The notes under the pieces: model-generated | What the model saw: the letters and a program-made list of their open reading frames with translations, nothing else | What the model was told of the DNA's origin: nothing | Databases searched by the model: none | Translations under genes and position numbers: made by a program | Shown here: positions 17,654-25,752 of the stretch, in pieces | How positions within the stretch are numbered: position 1 is the stretch's first letter | Layout of the letters: the number at the start of each line of letters is the position of its first letter | Assembly (NCBI GenBank): GCA_049680295.1 | Contig: JBAUHN010000159.1 | Coordinates: forward strand, 1 to 49,014 | Reading direction: 5' to 3' | DNA length: 49,014 bases | Source of the DNA: JBAUHN01 sp049680295 | GTDB lineage: Bacteria > Pseudomonadota > Alphaproteobacteria > Rhodobacterales > Rhodobacteraceae

Positions 17654-18530
17654 TGTCGTCTCCTTTTTTGGCGAACCACGCCAACACAAGCCCAAACGGG
17701 CAGCCTACCAAACCAAATGACGCAAGCTGCAAGGATCCGCAGCACGCCACAATGCACCAGACACACCCCAGTTGATGCCAGCCCGCAATAGGACCGGCAC
17801 GGCCAATGGCCGTCTTTCAATTCGCTTTGTATTCGGTAGCCTGGCAGCAGTGCGAACACATGTCCCGGACCCTTTTGTGCAGCCTGATATGCGACTGCGG
17901 TCCGGAGACCAACAAACATCAACTCTGGATGAGCCTCATCATTAATACTTTGGTAAGCAATTCAAACAAGGAAAAACTGCCGGAAAAAGGGAACTGGATT
18001 CTCAATGCGTGCACTTGTGATTACGATAATAGATGCGTGTAAACTGTGTCTGCGACGCCCATTGTCGATTGGATCTAAACAAGTATTTTCGAATTAAATT
18101 GTTTAATATCAGATATTAAGGTGGATTTCTTGTGGTTCCTTGACCTTCACCTTTACCGCGAAATGTGGCCATCGCAAAACCATAGTTAACATGTGAAATT
18201 AATGGCGAAAAAATCCAACTTCCCGTGGTGATTGAATCCCTCCTGTTCACCGATTGGAACCAATGCTGGAGTATCCAAAAGACTGATCAAAATCTTGGCC
18301 AGTTCAATTGCAAAACACCCGAATCGCAATTTGTCCTCTGCGACACAGGGGCGATTAAACCGCAGACACTGGTCACCTGCCGACCGGCCACGTGGGATCA
18401 CAGCGCATGCGCCAATTCCTAAACGATATGTATGTCGCGCAGACCAAGGGTTGCGTTTGCGTGCAAACCGGCTGACAGATCTGAATTTTTCGGAAGAGCG
18501 TTTAACAAGTGGTAACACTTGAAAAACACT
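17654..18530. other. 877-bp gap with no convincing protein gene
   Basis: The segment between the Hint gene and tRNA-Leu holds the Hint-gene promoter at its left end and becomes AT-rich around 18040-18200. A perfect 6-bp hairpin ACGGCC-AAT-GGCCGT is at 17799-17813. A second, CAAGTG-GTAA-CACTTG (18506-18521), lies ten bases past the tRNA 3' end and may end its transcript, though it lacks a good T tract. An open frame at 17806-18042 (78 codons) has a Cys/Trp/Asn-rich composition unlike its neighbours and no ribosome site, and I reject it. The gap could hide a small RNA, but nothing here proves one. Confidence 0.5.
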
Positions 18531-18614
18531 TGGTACCCAAGGCCGGACTCGAACCGGCACGCCTCGCGGCGGGAGATTTTGAATCTCCTGCGTCTACCAT
18601 TCCGCCACTTGGGC
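18531..18614 (-). tRNA. tRNA-Leu, anticodon CAA
   Basis: Read on the minus strand, the gene begins GCCCAAGTGGCGGAATGG and ends CCTTGGGTACCA with CCA encoded. The seven-base acceptor stem GCCCAAG pairs with CTTGGGT (one G-U pair). The anticodon stem GGAGA/TCTCC encloses the loop TTCAAAA, giving anticodon CAA for UUG codons. A long variable arm (CCGCCGCGAGGCG region) marks it as a class II tRNA, and the T arm GCCGGTTCGAGTCCGGC is intact. Length is 84 bases with CCA. Confidence 0.96.
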
Positions 18615-18798
18615 AACGTGGGTGTCTTTACCCAAGCTTGTGCGTGGCGTCCAGCCCAAAGATTACTTCCTTGAAACTAAACGCAACTGCAATCGGAGCG
18701 ATCTCTTTTCGAGTGCTGGCGCATGTGTCATCAATTTGATACGCGATGCGATAAATTCCGTGGAATCAAGTGTTTTCACAGCGCCAGGAGATACACGC

Positions 18799-19413
18799 AT
18801 GACGGCTCACGCCATCAAAGAAACAGCGATTTCGGACAGGCTTGTCCAATTGGCGGAAAACGCAGAAGGTGACGCAGTCTCGCTCGACTGGATTTTGGCA
18901 CAGCTTCATGAACGGGCTTATGGACTTTTTCTTCTGGTGTTGGCCTTGCCTTGTTGCATCCCGTTTCTGTACGGCATTCCGCAGGTCGTTTCATTCCCGC
19001 TGATGTTTGTGTCTGCGCAGATCCTGATCGGCCGCCAAACGCCGTGGTTGCCCGAACGATTGGCCGCTCGAACTGTCTCGGTGCAAGGGTTGCATAACCT
19101 TGCGCGCCGTGCAGACCCGTGGCTGCGCCGGATCGAAGCGATCAGCCGTCCGCGGCAATCCCAGCTAACCCGCAAACCGCTGGACAGAATAGTCGGGCTT
19201 GCATTGGTGCTCTTTAGTGCATCCATACTCGTCCCTCTGCCGGGCACCAACACGGTTCCAGGCTTCGCCGTCGTCATAGTGTCTATGGGCCTTTTGCAGC
19301 GCGATGGTATCCTCGTGATATTTGGCATGGTGCTGGGCACGGCGTGGATCTCCACCCTTATCTTTGCAGGCGCAACACTCGCCAGTCTGATCAAAACATG
19401 GATGGGCTTATGA
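18799..19413 (+). CDS. ExoD-family membrane protein
   Basis: A 204-residue protein. A cytoplasmic N-terminal segment (residues 1-35) is followed by hydrophobic spans around 38-75, 130-165 and 170-200, including GLFLLVLALPCCIPFLYGIPQ, which is characteristic of ExoD proteins. ExoD was first linked to exopolysaccharide synthesis in Rhizobium; its biochemical role is not settled. The ATG at 18799 has AGGAG eight bases upstream, better than any earlier start in this frame. Its stop overlaps the dsbB start (ATGA), so the two are translationally coupled. Confidence 0.88.
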   Translation: MTAHAIKETAISDRLVQLAENAEGDAVSLDWILAQLHERAYGLFLLVLALPCCIPFLYGIPQVVSFPLMFVSAQILIGRQTPWLPERLAARTVSVQGLHNLARRADPWLRRIEAISRPRQSQLTRKPLDRIVGLALVLFSASILVPLPGTNTVPGFAVVIVSMGLLQRDGILVIFGMVLGTAWISTLIFAGATLASLIKTWMGL

Positions 19414-19868
19414 CACGCCGGCACCTGATCATAGCGGCCACTTTTGGTTCTGCCGGACTGCTGCTGGGGGCCTTTGTATTTCAGCATTTTGGCGGGCTGG
19501 CACCATGCAAGATGTGCATCTGGCAACGCTACCCGCATGGCATTGCCATTTTTGCAGGCATTGTCGCGTTTTTCCTGCCGATGACACTCTGGTTGTTGAT
19601 CGGTGCCGCCAGTGCGGCCACCACAGCCGCCATCGGGTTTTACCATGTCGGGGTTGAGCAAGGCTGGTGGCAAGGCCCTACCACCTGTACCTCGGGGCCG
19701 ATAGATGGGCTGAGTGCCGATGACCTGCTGGATCAAATACTGGCGGCACCTCTGGTGCGCTGCGATGATATCCCATGGCAGATGTTGGGGATCAGCATGG
19801 CCGGATGGAACGGGATCCTATCGGCCGGGCTGACCGTGATCTGGATCGCTGCTATCTATCGCCGCTAA
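19410..19868 (+). CDS. DsbB-like disulfide bond formation protein
   Basis: A 152-residue inner-membrane protein with about four membrane spans. Two redox pairs are present: C33 and C36 in APCKMCIWQRYPHG, and C93 with C118 in the second periplasmic loop (TTCTSG and LVRCDD). This matches DsbB, which reoxidises DsbA-type thiol oxidases and passes electrons to ubiquinone. The CxxC followed by WQRYPH is family-specific. The start at 19410 overlaps the exoD stop. It is convergent with the Lrp/AsnC gene, the two stop codons overlapping at 19865-19868. Confidence 0.93.
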   Translation: MTRRHLIIAATFGSAGLLLGAFVFQHFGGLAPCKMCIWQRYPHGIAIFAGIVAFFLPMTLWLLIGAASAATTAAIGFYHVGVEQGWWQGPTTCTSGPIDGLSADDLLDQILAAPLVRCDDIPWQMLGISMAGWNGILSAGLTVIWIAAIYRR

Positions 19869-20290
19869 CTGGATTTCCGTGTCGATAACAGCAGGCTGGT
19901 TTCGCTGGCAGTGATGCCGTCAAACTTGCGGATCCGGGTCAACACCGCGTCAAATCCTTCCAGCGTCGCTGTGCCAATTTCAACAATCACATCCCAACGC
20001 CCGTTGGTCGAATGCACGTTGCGCAATTCGGGCATCCCGTTGAGTTGGCGAATGATCCGTTCGGTGCCCCGTCCTTCGATCGCGATCATCATCAACCCGC
20101 GCACCGGGTCGCGCAAGACATCCTGTTTCATCACAACGCTAAAGCCCAGGATATCACCACGTTCGCGCAGTTTTGCGATCCGTGCCCGCACGGTTGTGCG
20201 CGACAGGTTCAGGGTTGCTGCCAGTTCTGACAGTGACGCGCGGGCATCATGGCGCAGGGCGGCGATCAACCTTTGTTCCGTTTCGTCCAT
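19865..20290 (-). CDS. Lrp/AsnC family transcriptional regulator
   Basis: A 141-residue regulator. The N-terminal winged HTH is at residues 1-60 (MDETEQRLIAALRHDARASL, LNLSRTTVRARIAKLRERG) and the C-terminal AsnC ligand/oligomerisation domain about 65-140 (GRWDVIVEIGTATLEGFD). Such proteins bind amino acids and regulate nearby catabolic genes. It is divergent from arginase and ornithine cyclodeaminase, so arginine or ornithine is the likely effector, by analogy with arginine-responsive Lrp-type regulators. A frame extension to 20332 is possible, but the ATG at 20290 begins the conserved helix. A candidate operator lies in the shared promoter region at 20314-20331. Confidence 0.9.
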   Translation of the reverse strand: MDETEQRLIAALRHDARASLSELAATLNLSRTTVRARIAKLRERGDILGFSVVMKQDVLRDPVRGLMMIAIEGRGTERIIRQLNGMPELRNVHSTNGRWDVIVEIGTATLEGFDAVLTRIRKFDGITASETSLLLSTRKSS

Positions 20291-20313
20291 TAGTGTTATC
20301 CGATTTGACCAAT

Positions 20314-20331
20314 TGATCTTCTTTATGATCA
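20314..20331. promoter_or_regulatory. Candidate Lrp-type operator between regulator and arginase
   Basis: TGATC (20314-20318) and GATCA (20327-20331) are inverted around eight bases in an AT-rich stretch, 24 bases upstream of the regulator start and about 70 upstream of the arginase ATG. The position fits an autoregulatory and divergent control site. This is inferred from symmetry and place only. Confidence 0.35.
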
Positions 20332-20402
20332 TTTTTTACCGTTGTCCATGCACCGATTTGGCAGGTATTTCTGTTTCAACCTAAACCCGAGGGATCACTG
20401 AC

Positions 20403-21323
20403 ATGACAAACACCACCTGTATTCTTGTCGGCGCACCAGTTGACAGCGGTAAACATCGCAACGGCTGTCTGATGGGGCCTGACGCCTATCGCACTGCCGG
20501 TTTGGCAGGGGCGTTGACCGACCTTGGCCATGACGTTGTTGACTATGGCAACGTCGCCCCTGCCCCGTTTGAGGTTGAAACCCAGACCCGTCTGCACGCG
20601 CTGAATGAAACCATCGCCTGGACCCAGTCCCTGGCCGATGCCAGTGAAGCCGCGCTGCGCAAGGGCTTGCCGATCTTTATGGGCGGCGATCATTCCTTGT
20701 CGCTGGGCACTGTGCTGGGGGCGATGCGTCACGCAGACGCGGCCAAACGCCCCCTGTTCGTGTTGTGGCTTGATGCGCATACCGATTACCACACACCGCA
20801 CTCCACGGCCTCCGGCAATCTGCATGGCACGCCGCTGGGCTATGTCACCGGACGCGCGGGTTTTGACGGGTTTCCCAAGATTGCCACACCGGTGGCACAG
20901 GAAAACATCTGCATCATGGGCCTGCGGTCGGTGGATGCGCCGGAGCGTGACGCCTTGCAGGAAACCGATATTCAACGCGTCGACATGCGCGAGATTGATG
21001 AGACCGGTATCGCCACCCCCTTGGCCGCGTTCCTGGCCCGTGTGGAAAAGGCCGGTGGCATGTTACATGTGTCACTGGATGTTGATTTTCTGGACCCCTC
21101 CGTCGCCCCTGCCGTCGGCACCACTGTCCCCGGCGGTGCGACCATCCGCGAAGGCCATCTGGTCATGGAAATGCTGCATGACAGCGCCTTGATGACTTCG
21201 CTTGATCTGGTGGAACTGAACCCGTTTCTGGATGAACGCGGGCGCACTGCTCAGGTCATGGTCGATCTGGCAGCTTCGGCCCTAGGGCGTCGTGTATTTG
21301 ATCGCCCGACGCGCGCGTACTGA
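20403..21323 (+). CDS. rocF: Arginase
   Basis: A 306-residue manganese enzyme that hydrolyses arginine to ornithine and urea. The metal-binding motifs of the ureohydrolase family are complete: GGDHS (residues 94-98, H97), DAHTD (D124, H126, D128) and SLDVDFLDP (D226, D228). The N-terminal VGAPVDSG and the substrate-side SGNLHGTPLGY indicate arginase rather than agmatinase. GAGGGATC precedes the ATG. It lies 34 bases upstream of ornithine cyclodeaminase, giving a two-step arginine-to-proline route controlled by the divergent Lrp/AsnC regulator. Confidence 0.95.
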   Translation: MTNTTCILVGAPVDSGKHRNGCLMGPDAYRTAGLAGALTDLGHDVVDYGNVAPAPFEVETQTRLHALNETIAWTQSLADASEAALRKGLPIFMGGDHSLSLGTVLGAMRHADAAKRPLFVLWLDAHTDYHTPHSTASGNLHGTPLGYVTGRAGFDGFPKIATPVAQENICIMGLRSVDAPERDALQETDIQRVDMREIDETGIATPLAAFLARVEKAGGMLHVSLDVDFLDPSVAPAVGTTVPGGATIREGHLVMEMLHDSALMTSLDLVELNPFLDERGRTAQVMVDLAASALGRRVFDRPTRAY

Positions 21324-21357
21324 TCGGTTTCTTTATCAATTTTTCTAGGATCACCCC

Positions 21358-22422
21358 ATGACCCAATCCATTCAAATGACCCCGTCCGAGAAAGCCCTTG
21401 TTCCATTTGTGTCGGTCGATCACATGATGCAGCTGATCCACCATATCGGCATCGAACAGATGCTGGTGGGGCTGGCCGATGACATCGAGACGGATTTCAA
21501 ACGGTGGGAACTGTTTGACAAAACCCCGCGGATTGCCAGCCATTCCGCTGAAGGTGTGATTGAACTGATGCCGACATCAGACGGCGAGGTTTACGGCTTT
21601 AAATACGTCAACGGCCACCCCAAGAACACCGCCGACGGTCTGCAAACTGTGACGGCCTTTGGGTTGCTTGCGGATGTGGCGAATGGCTATCCGGTGTTGT
21701 TTTCAGAGATGACGATCCTGACGGCCCTGCGCACGGCAGCCACATCGGCGCTGGTGGCGCGCGCGCTGGCACCCAAAGGCAGCACCGTGATGGCGATGAT
21801 CGGAAACGGTGCACAATCGGAATTCCAGACCCTCGCGATGAAGGCAATCTGCGGCATTACCGAAGTCCGGCTTTATGACACCGACGCTGCCGCCACTGCC
21901 AAATGCGCTGCCAATCTGGCGGATAAGGGGATAAAAATCACCGCCTGCAGCAGTGCCCAAGAGGCGATTTTGGGCGCGCAGATCATCACCACATGCACCG
22001 CTGACAAACAATATGCGACCATCCTGACCGACAATATGGTAGGTTCCGGCGTGCATATCAACGCCATCGGCGGCGATTGTCCGGGCAAAACGGAATTGGC
22101 ACCGGCCATCCTGCACCGCGCTGATATCTTTGTGGAATTTCCCGAACAAACCCGTGTAGAGGGTGAAATACAGCAGCTTGCCCCCGACCACGAGGTTACC
22201 GAGATGTGGCAGGTCCTGACCGGACAAAAACCGGGTCGGACCAGCGACAAACAAATCACGCTGTTTGACAGCGTCGGCTTTGCAATCGAGGATTTCAGCG
22301 CCTTGCGTTATGTGCGGCGCGCCATTCGGGGCACGGGTTTCTTCCATCCGCTTGATCTGTTGGCAGACCCGGATGATCCGCGCGATCTGTTTGGGATGTT
22401 GCAACGCGCAGCCCAAGACTAG
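21358..22422 (+). CDS. Ornithine cyclodeaminase
   Basis: A 354-residue enzyme that converts ornithine to proline and ammonia with bound NAD. The Rossmann motif is VMAMIGNGAQSEFQTLAM, the conserved EMTILTALRTAATSALVARAL precedes it, and GGDCPGKTEL follows. Together with the upstream arginase it would turn arginine into proline plus urea and ammonia. AGGATCACCCC lies before the ATG. It is convergent with the monooxygenase gene, whose stop is two bases away, leaving no room for a conventional terminator. Confidence 0.95.
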   Translation: MTQSIQMTPSEKALVPFVSVDHMMQLIHHIGIEQMLVGLADDIETDFKRWELFDKTPRIASHSAEGVIELMPTSDGEVYGFKYVNGHPKNTADGLQTVTAFGLLADVANGYPVLFSEMTILTALRTAATSALVARALAPKGSTVMAMIGNGAQSEFQTLAMKAICGITEVRLYDTDAAATAKCAANLADKGIKITACSSAQEAILGAQIITTCTADKQYATILTDNMVGSGVHINAIGGDCPGKTELAPAILHRADIFVEFPEQTRVEGEIQQLAPDHEVTEMWQVLTGQKPGRTSDKQITLFDSVGFAIEDFSALRYVRRAIRGTGFFHPLDLLADPDDPRDLFGMLQRAAQD

Positions 22423-22424
22423 GA

Positions 22425-23588
22425 TCAGGTTCTGGTCACATCCGTACCATACAGCCAGTCATATTGCCCAATCATCCGCCCAGGGGCCACTCGGCTGCCA
22501 AACTGCAACGCCATATGGGCCGCCCACCGCACCGGTGGCGCGCGCAAATGGTATTTCCACGCATTTCCGCTGGCCGTGTGAATGACCTTTGATACGCGTT
22601 TGTGGCGCGCAGACTGGTAGCGGCCAAGGGCTGCATTATCTGTCGATGTGGCAGTGGCATCCGCCAAGACCCACGCATCTTCCAGCGCCATATTGGCACC
22701 CTGTGCCAAAAACGGCAGTGTCGGGTGCGCCGCATCGCCTAGCAAAACTACGTTGTCCTTGTGCCAGTGCGTCGCCACCGGGTGACGGAACAGCCCCCAA
22801 AGCTGAACCTCGCGCACCGCATTCAGATACTGGGCAATCGGCCCCTGAAACCTGGAAAAGCTCGCGCGCAGGTTTGCGGGATCATCGTGCAGATTCCAAC
22901 CCTCGCCCACCCAATCGTCCCGTTCCTCAACGGCAACAATATTCATCATACCCGAGCCCCGCAAAGGGTAATGCACGGTATGTCGCCCCGGCCCCATGGT
23001 CACTGTTGCGTGGCGTCGCGCATCCGCATCTGCGGGCAAGGTGGCACGCCATGCAACCTGCCCCGTGAACACCGCATTGTTCGACCCGTTCAGAACGCCC
23101 CGTGCCACGGATTTGACGCCATCTGCGGCAACAATCAACGCCGCACTTTGGACCGTGCCATCGGTCAAGCGCACCTGCGCCGGATGACCTGGAATAACCT
23201 GACTGACTTGGGCCCCGGTCTGAATATCGACCCCGGCAGATGTTGCCGCTGCCAGCAGAATGTCGATCAGATCGGCCCGGTGCACAAAGTAATACCGCTG
23301 ATCGGGCGTTAAACGTGCCAAATCCAAACGCGCCACATCGGCAACCCGCTGGTAGTCGCGCAACACCACGCGTTGCGCCTGAACGGCCCCTGTCGCGACC
23401 AAGGCAGGTTCAAGTCCCAAGGCCCGCAGCACCGCCAGACCATTCGGGCTGATCTGCAGGCCTGCGCCTACTTCCTGGATCGTTTCAGCGCGTTCCAGAA
23501 CGGTGATGCGGTGCCCGTGCCGCGCCATGGCAATCGCCGCAGCCAATCCGCCAATTCCGGCGCCGATAACGATCACATCTGACGGCAC
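22425..23588 (-). CDS. FAD-dependent aromatic monooxygenase (salicylate hydroxylase/UbiH-like)
   Basis: A 387-residue class A flavin monooxygenase. It has the FAD-binding GxGxxG near the N-terminus (VIVIGAGIGGLAAAIAMARHG), the middle DG motif (LIVAADGVKSVARG) and the second FAD motif (VLLGDAAHPTLPFLAQGANM). The enzymes hydroxylate phenolic rings using NAD(P)H and oxygen; GAGLQISPNGLAVLRALGL is typical of salicylate or 3-hydroxybenzoate hydroxylases. The start codon is GTG at 23588, supported by TAGGGGG six bases upstream and by immediate entry into the FAD motif. No ring-cleavage gene is nearby, so the substrate is open. Confidence 0.88.
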   Translation of the reverse strand: MPSDVIVIGAGIGGLAAAIAMARHGHRITVLERAETIQEVGAGLQISPNGLAVLRALGLEPALVATGAVQAQRVVLRDYQRVADVARLDLARLTPDQRYYFVHRADLIDILLAAATSAGVDIQTGAQVSQVIPGHPAQVRLTDGTVQSAALIVAADGVKSVARGVLNGSNNAVFTGQVAWRATLPADADARRHATVTMGPGRHTVHYPLRGSGMMNIVAVEERDDWVGEGWNLHDDPANLRASFSRFQGPIAQYLNAVREVQLWGLFRHPVATHWHKDNVVLLGDAAHPTLPFLAQGANMALEDAWVLADATATSTDNAALGRYQSARHKRVSKVIHTASGNAWKYHLRAPPVRWAAHMALQFGSRVAPGRMIGQYDWLYGTDVTRT

Positions 23589-23606
23589 GCAAACCCCCTA
23601 AGTCGC

Positions 23607-23643
23607 AAAAAAGGCGCCGCAAGCTTTTGCTGCGACGCCTTTG
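23607..23643 (-). terminator. Terminator downstream of dksA
   Basis: On the minus strand AAAGGCGTCGCAGC and GCTTGCGGCGCCTTT form a long stem with a short AAAA loop and one bulge, followed by a T run. It begins about 25 bases past the dksA stop. Confidence 0.8.
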
Positions 23644-23667
23644 GGTATTTGTTTCGCGTGGCGCACA

Positions 23668-24090
23668 TCAATCGTCGCGGTGTACTTTCTCGCGACGCTC
23701 GTGACGTTCCTGCACCTCAAGTGTCATCGTCGCAATCGGGCGCGCATCCAGACGTTTGAGCGAGATTTGTTCGCCCGTCACACTGCAATAGCCAAATTCG
23801 CCCTCCTCAATCCGACGCAGAGCGGCGTCGATTTTGCTGACCAACTTGCGCTGACGGTCGCGGGTGCGCAATTCCAATGCCCGGTCTGTTTCCTCAGACG
23901 CGCGATCCGCGACGTCTGGAATGTTGCGGGTGCCGTCTTGCAGCGCTTCGATGGTGTCTTTGCTGCCAGCCAGCAGTTCTGCCCGCCAATTCAGCAACTT
24001 GCGACGAAAATATTCAACTTGCCGTTCATTCATGAACGGTTCACTTTCAACCGGACGATAATCCTCCGGCAGGAACGTGTCTTGTTTCAT
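23668..24090 (-). CDS. dksA: DksA-family RNA polymerase-binding regulator
   Basis: A 140-residue protein. A coiled-coil hairpin covers about residues 20-105 (MNERQVEYFRRKLLNWRAEL, DRASEETDRALELRTRDRQRKL), followed by the C-terminal globular part (IEEGEFGYCSVTGEQISLKRLDARPIA). It would enter the RNA polymerase secondary channel and modulate rRNA and amino acid promoters with ppGpp. The canonical four-Cys zinc site is reduced to a single Cys, as I recall for several alphaproteobacterial DksA proteins. The ATG at 24090 follows GAAGGGAAG; an earlier ATG at 24123 has no such site. Confidence 0.92.
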   Translation of the reverse strand: MKQDTFLPEDYRPVESEPFMNERQVEYFRRKLLNWRAELLAGSKDTIEALQDGTRNIPDVADRASEETDRALELRTRDRQRKLVSKIDAALRRIEEGEFGYCSVTGEQISLKRLDARPIATMTLEVQERHERREKVHRDD

Positions 24091-24254
24091 TCGCTTCCCT
24101 TCAACGTGGTTCACGTCAGTCATTCCGCAAATTCCCTGGCAATTGCCATATGTCGCAGCGTCTATCTTACAGCTTTACGATTGTCACTACACAATCCCGC
24201 AGAAATGCGTCTAAAAACGGGGCGACATCATTCGCGCGACAAGGAACCAAGCAT

Positions 24255-25097
24255 ATGAAATTTCAAGGTACATCTGATTACGTCGCGACAGACGACCTGA
24301 CCATCGCGGTGAATGCCGCCGTGACTTTGGAACGCCCCTTGCTGGTCAAGGGAGAACCCGGCACAGGCAAGACCGAACTGGCCCATCAGGTCAGTCAGGC
24401 TCTGGGTCTGCGGATGATCGAATGGAACATCAAATCCACCACCCGCGCGCAACAGGGGTTATACGAATACGACGCCGTTAGCCGGTTGCGCGACAGCCAA
24501 CTGGGTGAAGAACGTGTGCATGACGTGAAAAACTACATCCGCAAAGGTAAGCTGTGGGAAGCGTTCGAGGCCGGTGAAAAGGTGGTGCTGCTGATCGACG
24601 AGATTGACAAAGCCGACATCGAATTCCCCAACGACCTGCTGCAAGAGCTTGATAAAATGGAGTTCTTTGTCTATGAGACCGGCGAGACGATCAAGGCTGT
24701 AAACCGCCCCATCGTGATCATTACCTCCAACAATGAAAAAGAATTGCCGGACGCCTTTTTGCGCCGCTGCTTTTTCCACTACATTCAGTTTCCCGACATC
24801 GACACGCTGCGACAGATCGTGGAAGTGCACCATCCCGGGGTCAAAGAAAGCCTGCTGACCACCGCCCTGACCCAATTTTATGACATTCGGGATCAGGCGG
24901 GGCTTAAGAAAAAGCCGTCGACCTCTGAGGTGCTGGATTGGCTGAAACTGCTGCTGGCCGAAGATCTGGATGCGGAAGATCTCAAACAAAACGGTGCATC
25001 GGCTTTGCCGAAACTCCATGGTGCTTTGCTGAAGAACGAACAGGACGTACATTTGTTCGAACGCCTGGCCTTTTTGGCGCGCCGCGACGGGCACTAG
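24255..25097 (+). CDS. MoxR-family AAA+ ATPase
   Basis: A 280-residue ATPase. Walker A GEPGTGKT is at residues 33-40, Walker B VVLLIDEIDKAD near 110-121, a sensor-1-like IVIITSNNEKELPDAFLRRC follows, and a lid domain reaches the end. MoxR proteins act as chaperones that insert cofactors or activate partner proteins, usually with a VWA-domain protein. Here the VWA partner is at 27299, after three intervening genes. AAGGA precedes the ATG at 24255. It is divergent from dksA. Confidence 0.92.
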   Translation: MKFQGTSDYVATDDLTIAVNAAVTLERPLLVKGEPGTGKTELAHQVSQALGLRMIEWNIKSTTRAQQGLYEYDAVSRLRDSQLGEERVHDVKNYIRKGKLWEAFEAGEKVVLLIDEIDKADIEFPNDLLQELDKMEFFVYETGETIKAVNRPIVIITSNNEKELPDAFLRRCFFHYIQFPDIDTLRQIVEVHHPGVKESLLTTALTQFYDIRDQAGLKKKPSTSEVLDWLKLLLAEDLDAEDLKQNGASALPKLHGALLKNEQDVHLFERLAFLARRDGH

Positions 25098-25159
25098 CCA
25101 CAATAAATATCAACTACGCCTCGTAACCCTTTTATAAAAAACAAACTTTAACACCCGTT

Positions 25160-25279
25160 GCAAATATGTCAAATTTGCGCCGCCGCCACATTTCTGCCTT
25201 ATTTGCCACTTTTCTGCCTTATTTGCGATCTAAGGTCGACCTGCCGAGGGGCGACAAGACCTCAAGGCAAAAGGCAGAA
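25160..25279. repeat. Cluster of direct and inverted repeats upstream of the GNAT gene
   Basis: A 16-base sequence TTTCTGCCTTATTTGC occurs twice without mismatch, at 25191-25206 and 25211-25226, a 20-bp period or about two helical turns. Its ATTTGC half also occurs at 25173-25178 and inverted as GCAAAT at 25160-25165. Its TTCTGCCTT half occurs inverted as AAGGCAGAA at 25271-25279, 18 bases before the GNAT start. The arrangement looks like binding sites for a dimeric regulator in the promoter of the GNAT-DUF2927-VWA-M48 genes. I cannot name the regulator. Confidence 0.6.
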
Positions 25280-25296
25280 TTGAGCAGGTAACGATA

Positions 25297-25752
25297 ATGA
25301 ATGACGACACCGCACTCGTCGTGCGCGCATTGGCCGCGTCCGACAAGGCGCAGTGGGCCGCCCTGTGGCGCGCCTATCTGGCGTTTTACGAAACCACCCT
25401 TCCCGATGATATTTACGACGTGCACTTTGATCGGATGCTGGGCGATAACCCACGTGATTTCAATGGCTTGGTCGCCGAAGTTAACGGAGTTCTGGTTGGG
25501 CTGACCCACTATGTGTTTCACCGACATGGCTGGAAAGTCGAAGACGTCTGCTATCTTCAGGACCTCTACGCCGATCCGGCCCATCGCGGCACCGGCATCG
25601 GCCGCGCCCTGATCGAGGCGGTTTATTCGGCGGCAGATCAGAAAGGCGCGCCATCGGTCTATTGGATGACGCAATCGTTTAACACCACCGCCAGGCAGCT
25701 TTATGATCGCGTCGCTGTTGAAACACCCTTTATCAAGTACCAGCGCCCATGA
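25297..25752 (+). CDS. GNAT-family N-acetyltransferase
   Basis: A 151-residue acetyltransferase. The acetyl-CoA binding segment QDLYADPAHRGTGIGRALIEAVY lies near residues 87-110, preceded by the beta-4 strand (VEDVCYLQ) and followed by the C-terminal YWMTQSFNTTARQLYDRVA, which is typical of small-molecule GNATs. The substrate is unknown. The ATG at 25297 follows the repeat-rich promoter region. It overlaps the DUF2927 gene by four bases (ATGA), so the two are coupled. Confidence 0.88.
   Translation: MNDDTALVVRALAASDKAQWAALWRAYLAFYETTLPDDIYDVHFDRMLGDNPRDFNGLVAEVNGVLVGLTHYVFHRHGWKVEDVCYLQDLYADPAHRGTGIGRALIEAVYSAADQKGAPSVYWMTQSFNTTARQLYDRVAVETPFIKYQRP

Noticed and set aside
17806..18042. 78-codon frame in the gap before tRNA-Leu
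   Set aside because: Odd composition with many Cys and Asn, no Shine-Dalgarno, no neighbour linkage.
18419..18616. 65-codon minus-strand frame
   Set aside because: It runs through the tRNA-Leu gene and is an artefact of its sequence.
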